NCBI GenBank assembly: GCA_016706685.1 | Contig: JADJJE010000012.1 | Span: 186,001 to 250,000 of the forward strand | From: Sandaracinaceae bacterium | GTDB lineage: Bacteria > Myxococcota_A > Polyangia > Polyangiales > Houyiibacteriaceae | Reading direction: 5' to 3' | Length of the DNA: 64,000 bases | In this document: piece after piece, positions 25,689 to 33,175 of the stretch | How positions within the stretch are numbered: position 1 is the stretch's first letter | Layout of the letters: each line of letters opens with the position of its first letter | Program-made: the position numbers and the translations under genes | The notes under the pieces: model-generated | The model's input: only the letters and a program-made list of their open reading frames with translations | The model's database searches: none | What the model was told of the DNA's origin: nothing

Positions 25689-27521
25689 ATGGATAAGGTC
25701 ATCGGAATCGATCTCGGCACCTTCAACTCTTGCGTCGCAGTGGTCGAGAACGGAACGCCCGTCGTGGTGGCCAACCGCGGCGGCTACAAGGTGACCCCCT
25801 CGATGGTGGCCGTGACGGAGGGCGGCAAGCGGCTCGTCGGCCACATCGCCAAGCGGCAGGCCGTCACCAACGCCGAGAACACGGTCTACGCCGCCAAGCG
25901 GTTGATCGGGCGCAAGTTCGCCTCGCCGCAGGTGGAGTCCACGGCGAAGAACGCTCCCTACACCATCTTGCCGGGGCCCAACGGCGACTGCCGCATCAAG
26001 CTGCGCGACAAGCTCTACAGCATCCCGGAGGTCAGCGCGATGATCCTCCAGGAAATGAAGATGATCGCCGAGGACTACCTGGGCCACGAGGTCCAGAAGG
26101 CCGTGGTGACCGTCCCCGCATACTTCAATGACGGGCAGCGTCAGGCCACCAAGGACGCGGGCCAGATCTCCGGGCTCGACGTGATCCGGATCATCAACGA
26201 GCCCACGGCCGCGGCACTCGCGTACGGATTCGGCAAGAACATCGACCGCACCGTGGCGGTCTACGACCTGGGCGGCGGCACGTTCGACATCTCCATCCTC
26301 GAGATCTCCAGCAACGGTGTCTTCAAGGTCATCAGCACCGCGGGCGACACCTTCCTCGGCGGCGAAGACTTCGACCAGCGCATCATCGACTGGCTGGTGG
26401 AGGGCTTCCTCGAGGAGCACGGCATCGACCTGCGCCGCGACCGCATGGCTCTCCAGCGCCTCAAGGACGCCGCCGAGAAGGCCAAGTGCGAGCTCAGCTC
26501 GCTCGTCGAGACCGAGGTGAACCTGCCGTTCATCATCTCGAGCGCGCGCAACGAGGCGCTGCATCTCCAGCGCTTGCTCACGCGCTCGCAGCTCGAAGAG
26601 CTCACGCGTGACCTCGCGGACCGCACCATCGAGATCTGCGAGATGACGCTCCGCGAGGCCGGCCTCGAGCGCGACGAGATCGAAGACGTCATCCTCGTGG
26701 GCGGCATGACCCGCATGCCCGCCATCCAGCGCGTGGTCACCGAGTTCTTCGAGCGCGAGCCCTGCAAGGGCGTCCACCCGGACGAGGTCGTGGGCCTGGG
26801 CGCCTCCATCCAGGGCGCAGCGCTCGTGGCCGAAGACGGCGAGATGGACATGGTCCTCTTGGACGTCACGCCACACACGCTGGGCATCATGGTCGTCGGC
26901 GGGTACTTCGAGGAGCTCATCCCGCAGAACACCACCGTCCCCACGGCGCGCTCGAAGCCGTTCACCACCGTGCGCGACAACCAGACCGCCGTGAAGATCC
27001 TGGTGCTCCAGGGTGAGTCGCGGCGCGCCGAAGAGAACGAGCTGCTGGGCGAGTTCGTGCTCACCGGCTTGCGTCGGGCGCCCGCCGGCGAGGTGGAGGT
27101 GGACGTCACCTTCGAGATCAACGCCGACGGCATCGTGAGCGTGCACGCGCGCGACATCGAGACCGGCAAGGAGCAGTCCATCACCGTCACCGCCACCAGC
27201 GGCCTGACGAAGGAGGAGGTCTCCAACATGATGGACCACGCTCAGGAGTACGCGGTCGCTCGGCGCACCGACGAAGCCTCCGAGAAGGCCAAGCAGGAAG
27301 CCGAGACGCTCATCGCCGAGATCGAGGGGCTCTTCCCCGAGGTGCAGGCCGTGGTGGCTGGGAGCGACTTCGGGCGCGACGCCATCGAGAAGGCCCGCGC
27401 CGTCGTGGCGCGCGCTCGGGAGCTGATGGAGCGCGGCGACTCCGCGGCGCTGACCGAGCAGATCGACGCCCTCAACCGCACCCGCCGCATGTTCAAGGGG
27501 GTTGTCGGCAAGTCCGCCTGA
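25689..27521 (+). CDS. Hsp70 chaperone (DnaK paralogue)
   Basis: 610 aa. The ATPase domain is complete: GIDLGTFNSCVAVVENG (canonical DnaK has GTTNS), VPAYFNDGQRQATKDAG, RIINEPTAAALAYGFG, VYDLGGGTFDISIL and ILVGGMTRMPAIQRVV. The substrate-binding domain starts about 385 (DVTPHTLGIMVVGGYFEELI). The lid is helical and ends RRMFKGVVGKSA, without the acidic tail of housekeeping DnaK. No grpE is nearby. It is preceded by AGGAGA and a J protein, and followed by a protein sharing a module with that J protein. Likely a dedicated Hsp70, as the several specialised ones in myxobacteria; client unknown. Confidence 0.93.
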   Translation: MDKVIGIDLGTFNSCVAVVENGTPVVVANRGGYKVTPSMVAVTEGGKRLVGHIAKRQAVTNAENTVYAAKRLIGRKFASPQVESTAKNAPYTILPGPNGDCRIKLRDKLYSIPEVSAMILQEMKMIAEDYLGHEVQKAVVTVPAYFNDGQRQATKDAGQISGLDVIRIINEPTAAALAYGFGKNIDRTVAVYDLGGGTFDISILEISSNGVFKVISTAGDTFLGGEDFDQRIIDWLVEGFLEEHGIDLRRDRMALQRLKDAAEKAKCELSSLVETEVNLPFIISSARNEALHLQRLLTRSQLEELTRDLADRTIEICEMTLREAGLERDEIEDVILVGGMTRMPAIQRVVTEFFEREPCKGVHPDEVVGLGASIQGAALVAEDGEMDMVLLDVTPHTLGIMVVGGYFEELIPQNTTVPTARSKPFTTVRDNQTAVKILVLQGESRRAEENELLGEFVLTGLRRAPAGEVEVDVTFEINADGIVSVHARDIETGKEQSITVTATSGLTKEEVSNMMDHAQEYAVARRTDEASEKAKQEAETLIAEIEGLFPEVQAVVAGSDFGRDAIEKARAVVARARELMERGDSAALTEQIDALNRTRRMFKGVVGKSA

Positions 27522-27552
27522 ACTGGGCGACGGCTCGCCGCGGAACAGTCCC

Positions 27553-28587
27553 ATGGCCGACCCACCTCGTGACGACAAGAAGACGCGGCCGCCGGGCAGA
27601 CGGCGTCAACCGTCCACGCCCGCGCCTGCGGTCGAGTCCCCAGCGAGGCGCTACGTCCCGCCAGCCCCCGGCGGCATAGCGTTGCGAGACGCAGCGCCGG
27701 GGCAGCCAGTGGACCGCTCGCGTGCCGTCACGCTCGACGAGAGCGTGGAGTTCGCGCGGGGCGATGCGCTCGGGCAGCGCGAGCGCGGCCGGGTCACCAT
27801 CAATTTCAGCGGCCCTCCCCTGGAGCTCCCAGGGATCCCCAGCGCGCCGCCGTCCCCGGCGCTTCCCGCCAGCGACACGGCCCGGCATGCGCCCATTGCT
27901 CCGGCCCGTGCCAGTGCCAGTGCCAGTGCGCCGGCGCAGGACAAGCCCGAGGATGCCAGCGATGACCACGATGCGTGGGTGAGGGAGCGAAAGCGCCGGA
28001 GCACCCTGCCGCCCATCGCGGGCATGGCGATGGCCCCAGGGGGAACTCTTCGTCCAGGGTCCGCCGCCGCGCCCGCACTCCAGCACAAGTGGGTCTCCGC
28101 CCATCAGGCCCCGCTGCGGGCCGACAACGCCTCGCCCCTGCCCATGGGGCTGCCCGAGATGGACGGCGGCGCCCTCACGCTGGTGGACCGCAGTCGCCCC
28201 TCCGAGCCGGCCCTGGACCTCATGGCCGAGGTGCGTGCCCGCTATGCGCTGGACGACCTCACGGGCGCGCTCAAGATGGCCGAACTCCTGTTGGGGGCAG
28301 ACGCCCACAACGCCGAAGCCAAGCAGTTTGCCAGCACGTGTCGCCAGCGCCTCGAGCTGCTCTACACGTCCCAGGTGGGTCCTCTCGATGCCACCCCCCG
28401 CGTGGACGTCCCCGACACCGACATCCGCTGGCTGGGGCTCGACCACCGCGCCGGGTTCTTGCTCTCCCGTGTGGACGGCTTCACCACGCTCGAAGAGCTG
28501 CTGGACCTCAGCGGCATGCCGCGGCTCGAGGCGCTCAAGACGGTGCTCAGCCTGGTGGACGCCGGGGCCATCGTGATACCGCGCTGA
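27553..28587 (+). CDS. Proline-rich protein with C-terminal SRVDG module
   Basis: 344 aa, no signal peptide. Residues 1-215 are low-complexity, rich in Pro/Ala/Arg, with an ASASASA run encoded by a perfect six-base repeat. Residues about 219-275 look like a pair of TPR-like helices (LDLMAEVRARYALDDLTGAL). Residues 298-342 (GFLLSRVDGFTTLEELLDLS, ending LVDAGAIVI) match the N-terminal module of the J protein at 23924. The start MADPPRDDKK is 31 bp after the Hsp70 stop, so the gene probably belongs to the same operon. Function unknown; position and shared module suggest a partner of the Hsp70/J pair. Confidence 0.75.
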   Translation: MADPPRDDKKTRPPGRRRQPSTPAPAVESPARRYVPPAPGGIALRDAAPGQPVDRSRAVTLDESVEFARGDALGQRERGRVTINFSGPPLELPGIPSAPPSPALPASDTARHAPIAPARASASASAPAQDKPEDASDDHDAWVRERKRRSTLPPIAGMAMAPGGTLRPGSAAAPALQHKWVSAHQAPLRADNASPLPMGLPEMDGGALTLVDRSRPSEPALDLMAEVRARYALDDLTGALKMAELLLGADAHNAEAKQFASTCRQRLELLYTSQVGPLDATPRVDVPDTDIRWLGLDHRAGFLLSRVDGFTTLEELLDLSGMPRLEALKTVLSLVDAGAIVIPR

Positions 28588-28677
28588 CGGCCGAGACCTT
28601 CCCCGTGGCTGCTTGCGACGCCGAATCTTCACGGCTAGCCTAGAAGCTCTGCTCACGCTCAGGGAGCGGAGCGAGCC

Positions 28678-29988
28678 GTGCACCTGGCTGGCGACGACCG
28701 AGTTTTGGACGACCCTCCTCAAAGTCTCTTCGCCCTCGTGGCGGTCACCCTCGCGGGTGTCGCGTTCTCTGCTGCTAGCGCGGGCCTGGGTGCCCTCGGT
28801 GAGGCACGCTTGCACGCCATCGCCGAGGAGGACGACACGCGCGGACGCGCTGCGCAAGAGGTCATCGCGCGCTTGCCACAGCTGCGGGCGCGGCTGGTCG
28901 TCGGGCGCTTCACGTCCATCGTGGCCATGAGCGTCTTGGCGCTCGTCGCCGCGGGGGACACCGCGTCGGCCATCACCTGGCTCATCCCCACGGCCATCGT
29001 CTACGGGCTGCTGGCGGACCTCACGTCGTCGGTCGTGCGCCGTCGCGCCGCGCGGGTGGCCCTGCCGCTCATTCGCTTGATGCGTCCGCTCGAGCTGTTG
29101 ATGGCGCCCATCGCGCTGCCCATGGTCATGCTGCGCTCGCTGACCGAGCGCTGGGTGGAGACCGCCGCCGAGGAGAACCCCGCGCAAATCACGGCGCTCG
29201 CGGTGGAGCACATGATCGACGCCGGCGAGGAGCAGGGCTCCATCGAGGAGGGCCACGCCGAGATGCTGCGCAGCCTGCTCGACTTCCGCGATACGGTGAC
29301 CCGCGAGGTGATGGTGCCGCGGCCGCGGGTGGTGGCCTTCTCGCTGTCCACCGCGATAGACGAGCTGCTCGCTGGCGTGGTCGAGTCGGGCCACAGCCGC
29401 TACCCCGTCTACGGCGATGGGCCCGATCAGGTCGAGGGCGTGCTGTACGCGAAGGACCTCTTTCAAGCCGTGCGGACCGTGAAGGACCCGGCCACGCTCG
29501 AGCTCCACAACCTGATCCGCAAGCCGGCCTTCATGGTGAGCGACGAAGCCAAGATCGTGGACGTGCTGCGCGAGATGCAGGCGCGGCGCTCGCACCTCGC
29601 CATCGTGAAGGACGAGTTCGGCGCCACGTCGGGCGTCATCACGCTCGAGGACATCCTCGAGGAGATCGTGGGCGAGATCCAGGACGAGTACGACGACGAC
29701 GAAGACGTGGCGCGCATCTCCGAGGTCACCCCGGGCCAGTACAACGTGGACGGGGCCATGCTGGTGGACGACCTCGAGACCGAGCTCGACGCCACGCTGC
29801 GCGAGGGGACGTCGTCCGACACCATCGGGGGCTTGGTGGTGGAGCTCGCCGGCCGCGTGCCGGTGGTGGGTGACGTGGTGCAGGTGGGCGAGTTCGACCT
29901 CACCGTCATGGAGGTCGACGGCCGCCGTGTGAGCCTGCTGCAGCTGTCGCCGCGCACGGCCCCGGCGGAACGCGAAGCCGCCGGCTGA
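28678..29988 (+). CDS. CorC/HlyC-type CBS-domain membrane protein
   Basis: 436 aa. The N-terminal 150 residues hold three to four membrane segments of the CNNM/DUF21 type (FALVAVTLAGVAFSAASAG first). Two CBS domains follow: REVMVPRPRVVAFSLSTAID onward (about 215-275) and KPAFMVSDEAKIVDVLREMQ to LEDILEEIVGEIQDEYDDD (about 282-345). A C-terminal CorC/HlyC domain (about 350-425) ends RRVSLLQL. Relatives transport or sense Mg2+/Co2+ or support cation efflux; the specific role is not fixed by sequence. The start is GTG, with GGAGCG 6-11 nt before it. dnaX follows in the same direction. Confidence 0.9.
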   Translation: MHLAGDDRVLDDPPQSLFALVAVTLAGVAFSAASAGLGALGEARLHAIAEEDDTRGRAAQEVIARLPQLRARLVVGRFTSIVAMSVLALVAAGDTASAITWLIPTAIVYGLLADLTSSVVRRRAARVALPLIRLMRPLELLMAPIALPMVMLRSLTERWVETAAEENPAQITALAVEHMIDAGEEQGSIEEGHAEMLRSLLDFRDTVTREVMVPRPRVVAFSLSTAIDELLAGVVESGHSRYPVYGDGPDQVEGVLYAKDLFQAVRTVKDPATLELHNLIRKPAFMVSDEAKIVDVLREMQARRSHLAIVKDEFGATSGVITLEDILEEIVGEIQDEYDDDEDVARISEVTPGQYNVDGAMLVDDLETELDATLREGTSSDTIGGLVVELAGRVPVVGDVVQVGEFDLTVMEVDGRRVSLLQLSPRTAPAEREAAG

Positions 29989-30014
29989 GGCGAGACGGCG
30001 TCGCTGGCGCCTGC

Positions 30015-30020
30015 TACCCT
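30015..30020 (+). promoter_or_regulatory. -10-like hexamer for leaderless dnaX
   Basis: GCTACCCT, 9 nt, ATG. No Shine-Dalgarno and no clear -35. Confidence 0.4.
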
Positions 30021-30029
30021 CCGCCCTCC

Positions 30030-32156
30030 ATGTCCTACACCGTCTTCGCTCGAAAGTACCGCCCGCAGACCTTCGAGGATCTGGTCGGTCAGGAGCACGT
30101 CGCGCGAACGCTGCGCAACGCCATCGCCACGGACCGCGTGGCCCACGCCTTCCTGTTCACGGGGGTGCGCGGGGTGGGTAAGACCACCAGCGCGCGCCTC
30201 CTCGCGAAGTGCCTGTGCTGCGAGAAGGGCCCCACGGCCACGCCCTGCAACGTGTGCCCACCTTGCGTGGACATCACGGCCAGCGTCGACGTGGACGTGC
30301 AGGAGATCGACGGGGCGTCCAACAACGGCGTGGACGACGTGCGCCGCTTGCAAGAGTCGCTGCCGTATCGCCCGCAGCGTGACCGCTACAAGATCGTGAT
30401 CGTGGACGAGGTCCACATGCTCTCCACCGGAGCCTTCAACGCCTTCCTGAAGACGCTGGAAGAGCCGCCGCCGCACGTGAAGTTCATCTTCGCCACGACC
30501 GAGAGCCACAAGGTGCCGGTCACCATCCGTTCGCGCTGTCAGCGCTACGACTTCAGGCTCATCCCGCAGGCGGTGGTGGCCCAGGCCGTGCGCAAGATCC
30601 TGGCGGCGGAGGGCGTGGAAGCGGACGACGCGGCGGTGGCCCTGGTGGCCAACGAAGCCGCTGGCTCCATGCGTGACGCCCTCACGCTGCTGGATCAGAT
30701 CGTGGCCTTCGGCGGCGGCAAGCTGCTCGGCAAAGAGGTCGCCGAGACGCTGGGCATCGCCGCGCGCGAGTCGCTGTTCGGCGTGGTGGAGGCCGCGCTC
30801 ATGGGGGACGGCGCCGCGGTGCTCCGTGCGCTCGCCACCCTGGGGGAGCAGGGCGTGGACACCGGGCACCTCAGCCGCCAGCTAGTGCAGCTGCTGCGCG
30901 ACTTGGTGGTGCTGCGGGTGGCGCAGGGCGCCGACGACTTGGTGGACTTCGTGGACGAAGAGCGCGAGCGCGCGCGTGAGCTGGCCGAGAAGGTCTCCGC
31001 GCTGGAGCTGCAGCGCGTGTTCGCGGCCGTGTCCAAGCTGGTGGATGATGTGGCGGCCTCCAGCCAGCCCATGCGCGTGCTGGAGATGGGCCTCGTGCGC
31101 GTGGCCACGCGGCCGCCCCTCGAAGACGTGGCCACGCTGCTGGCGCGCCTCGGCGCCGTGCAGAAGTCGCTCGCGGACTGGGACGGCGGTGGACGTGGGC
31201 CGCTGGGTGGCGGGGCCGGGCCTGACGCAGGCCGTGGTGGGTCAGCGGAGCCACGCGGAGCGAGCGGGACGCGCCGCGCGGATGGGCCGCCCCGCGCTGC
31301 GCACGAAGAGGCTCACCCGGCATTGCCGGTGCCGGCTGGGGACGCGTTGCCCACGGGCGCCACTCACCGAGACGTGTCCAGCCCAGCGGTGCATGCGGTT
31401 GCTCCGCCGCGGGAGCCCGCCCCCGTGGCCGCGCCATCGGAGCCCGCAGCGGGCGCACAGGCGCCCCAGCTGTCCACGGCCCGTCAGGAACCAACGGGTC
31501 AGGCGGCCCCTCAGGCTGCCCCGCACGCGCCCTCGGCGGCGCCCACTCCGGCTGCGGCGCCCCGCCGCTCGGCTCTCGCCGCCGCGCTGGCGTACGCCGA
31601 GCGCAGCAGCGAGCGTCCGGCCGCGCCGGCTCCTGCCCACGACCACGTGGACACCCCGGCGCAAGCTCCCGCAGACGTCCCTCAATCCGGCGCGGAGCTC
31701 GCCCCACCTCGCCCGGAGGGGCCGGCAGCCGTCACGCCGCCGCAAGGGACCCTGCGGAGGTCCTCGTTCCTCGAGTGGGAGCAGCTGGTCAGCCGCATCG
31801 AGTACGCCTCCCCCGCGCTCGCCGGGGCCCTCGAAGAGGCCGTGCCGCGCCTGGTCAACGCCGACCGCATCGTCTTGGCGTTCGTCAGCGAGTTCACCCA
31901 GTCGCTGGTGCAGCAGGGGCAGGCCATCCTCCTGGCGGCGGCCGAGGACCACTTCAAGACCCGCCCGCAGCTCAGCTTCGAGCGGCTGGGCCACGGCGAT
32001 GGTGGCGCCCAATCGCTGGCCACCGTGAGCGCCACGCGGCGCGATGCGGCAAAGAACAAGCGAAAACACGAGGCGCTGGCCCACCCGATGGTGCTAGAAG
32101 CCTTCGATATTTTCCCGGACGCGCGCGGAAAAGCGGTCGTTCGGTTCGAGGCGTGA
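30030..32156 (+). CDS. dnaX: DNA polymerase III subunits gamma/tau
   Basis: 708-aa clamp-loader ATPase. Residues 1-370 are the conserved gamma part: YRPQTFEDLVGQEHVARTL, Walker A TGVRGVGKTT, four zinc-binding cysteines (CLCC, CNVCPPC), Walker B IVIVDEVHML, SRC sensor in TIRSRCQRYDF. A Pro/Ala/Arg-rich linker of some 200 residues follows. The C-terminal part begins near SFLEWEQLVSRIEY and would be the tau-specific polymerase/helicase-binding region. I see no convincing slippery A-run for a programmed gamma frameshift. dnaX-ybaB-recR is the classical bacterial order. Confidence 0.95.
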   Translation: MSYTVFARKYRPQTFEDLVGQEHVARTLRNAIATDRVAHAFLFTGVRGVGKTTSARLLAKCLCCEKGPTATPCNVCPPCVDITASVDVDVQEIDGASNNGVDDVRRLQESLPYRPQRDRYKIVIVDEVHMLSTGAFNAFLKTLEEPPPHVKFIFATTESHKVPVTIRSRCQRYDFRLIPQAVVAQAVRKILAAEGVEADDAAVALVANEAAGSMRDALTLLDQIVAFGGGKLLGKEVAETLGIAARESLFGVVEAALMGDGAAVLRALATLGEQGVDTGHLSRQLVQLLRDLVVLRVAQGADDLVDFVDEERERARELAEKVSALELQRVFAAVSKLVDDVAASSQPMRVLEMGLVRVATRPPLEDVATLLARLGAVQKSLADWDGGGRGPLGGGAGPDAGRGGSAEPRGASGTRRADGPPRAAHEEAHPALPVPAGDALPTGATHRDVSSPAVHAVAPPREPAPVAAPSEPAAGAQAPQLSTARQEPTGQAAPQAAPHAPSAAPTPAAAPRRSALAAALAYAERSSERPAAPAPAHDHVDTPAQAPADVPQSGAELAPPRPEGPAAVTPPQGTLRRSSFLEWEQLVSRIEYASPALAGALEEAVPRLVNADRIVLAFVSEFTQSLVQQGQAILLAAAEDHFKTRPQLSFERLGHGDGGAQSLATVSATRRDAAKNKRKHEALAHPMVLEAFDIFPDARGKAVVRFEA

Positions 32157-32220
32157 GCGTGAGCCACGCCCCATCCACGGTCTGCCAGAGCAGCAGCGAG
32201 TCAACACGAGGTAGAGCGAC

Positions 32221-32541
32221 ATGAAGTTTCGCGGTGGAATGAACGAGCTCATGCGGCAGGCAAGCCGCATGCAACGCAAGATCGAGAAGCGGCGCGAGGA
32301 GCTCGCGCTCGAGGAGTTCGAAGCCGGCGCCGGCAACGACCAGGTCAAGGCGGTGGCCACGGGCAACGCCGAGATCGTCCGCATCACCATCGACCCGGCG
32401 CTCTTGAAGGAAGAGGGCCTCGAGATGGTGCAGGACCTGGTGGTGGCCGCGTGCAACGCGGCGCTCACCAAGGCCCGCGAGCACGTGGACGGCGAGCTCG
32501 AGACGGTCACCGGCGGGCTCAAGATCCCCGGCATGACCTGA
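32221..32541 (+). CDS. ybaB: YbaB/EbfC nucleoid-associated protein
   Basis: 106 aa. A small dimeric DNA-binding protein of the YbaB/EbfC family. The N-terminal helix (NELMRQASRMQRKIEKRREE) and the ATGNAEIVRITIDPALL strand region match the family, followed by QDLVVAACNAALTKAREH and a C-terminal GGLKIPGMT. Its place between dnaX and recR is conserved in bacteria. A GAGGT sequence upstream could act as a ribosome-binding site. Confidence 0.93.
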   Translation: MKFRGGMNELMRQASRMQRKIEKRREELALEEFEAGAGNDQVKAVATGNAEIVRITIDPALLKEEGLEMVQDLVVAACNAALTKAREHVDGELETVTGGLKIPGMT

Positions 32542-32548
32542 GCCACCC

Positions 32549-33145
32549 GTGGCCGAGCCCGATCCCATCGCCGAGCTCATTCGCCTCTTCGCCCGCTTGC
32601 CCGGCATCGGCGAGCGGAGCGCAGGGCGCTTGGTGTTCCACTTGCTGGCGGGGGATCCGGGCTACACCGACGCGCTGGGTGGCGCCCTCAGCGCGCTGCA
32701 CCGGCGTGTGCGGCGCTGCGTGGAGTGCGGCAACTTCGGCGCGGCCGAGCGCTGCGCCATCTGCGAAGACCCGCGCCGCGACGACGGGGTCATCTGCGTG
32801 GTGGCGCGCGTCCCGGACCTGCACGCCATCGAGCGCAGCGGGAGCTTCCGCGGGCGCTACCACGTGTTGCACCGGCTGCTGGCGCCGCTCGACGGAGTGG
32901 GCCCGGCCGATCTCCCGCTCGATGCGCTGGTGGAGCGCGTGCGGCGTCACGGCACGCGTGAGGTCATCGTGGCCACACCGCTCAACGTGGAGGGCGAGGC
33001 CACGGCGCTCTTCGTGGCCCAGGTCCTGGCGTCCGAGGGCGTGGCGGTGAGCCGCATCGCCAGCGGCATGCCTCATGGTGGCGAGCTGGAGTTCACGGAC
33101 CAGGTCACGCTGGGGCGTGCGTTGTCCGGGCGGCGGACGGTCTAG
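32549..33145 (+). CDS. recR: Recombination protein RecR
   Basis: 198 aa. It acts with RecF/RecO to load RecA on gapped DNA. The N-terminal helix-hairpin-helix (LFARLPGIGERSAGRLVFHLL), Cys4 zinc finger (CVECGNFGAAERCAIC, about 57-72), and Toprim domain (VARVPDLHAIERSGSFRGRY, VIVATPLNVEGEATALFVA) are all present; the C-terminus has SRIASGMPHGGELEFTDQ. The start is GTG 7 bp after the ybaB stop. Last gene of the dnaX-ybaB-recR run; it converges on a lipoprotein gene. Confidence 0.96.
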   Translation: MAEPDPIAELIRLFARLPGIGERSAGRLVFHLLAGDPGYTDALGGALSALHRRVRRCVECGNFGAAERCAICEDPRRDDGVICVVARVPDLHAIERSGSFRGRYHVLHRLLAPLDGVGPADLPLDALVERVRRHGTREVIVATPLNVEGEATALFVAQVLASEGVAVSRIASGMPHGGELEFTDQVTLGRALSGRRTV

Positions 33146-33158
33146 GCCTGCGTGAAGC

Positions 33159-33175
33159 GCCTCAAGGCGTGAGGC
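33159..33175. terminator. Short hairpin at the recR / lipoprotein convergence
   Basis: GCCTCA (33159-33164), 5-nt loop, TGAGGC (33170-33175). Six perfect pairs, overlapping the stop codon of the minus-strand gene. No T-run, so only a weak terminator candidate. Confidence 0.3.

Noticed and set aside
25689..27521. Housekeeping dnaK of a grpE-dnaK-dnaJ operon
   Set aside because: No grpE or classical dnaJ adjacent, GTFNS variant and no acidic C-terminal tail; called as a paralogue.
30030..32156. Programmed frameshift in dnaX producing gamma
   Set aside because: No slippery A-run with a following stem-loop was seen near the end of the gamma domain.
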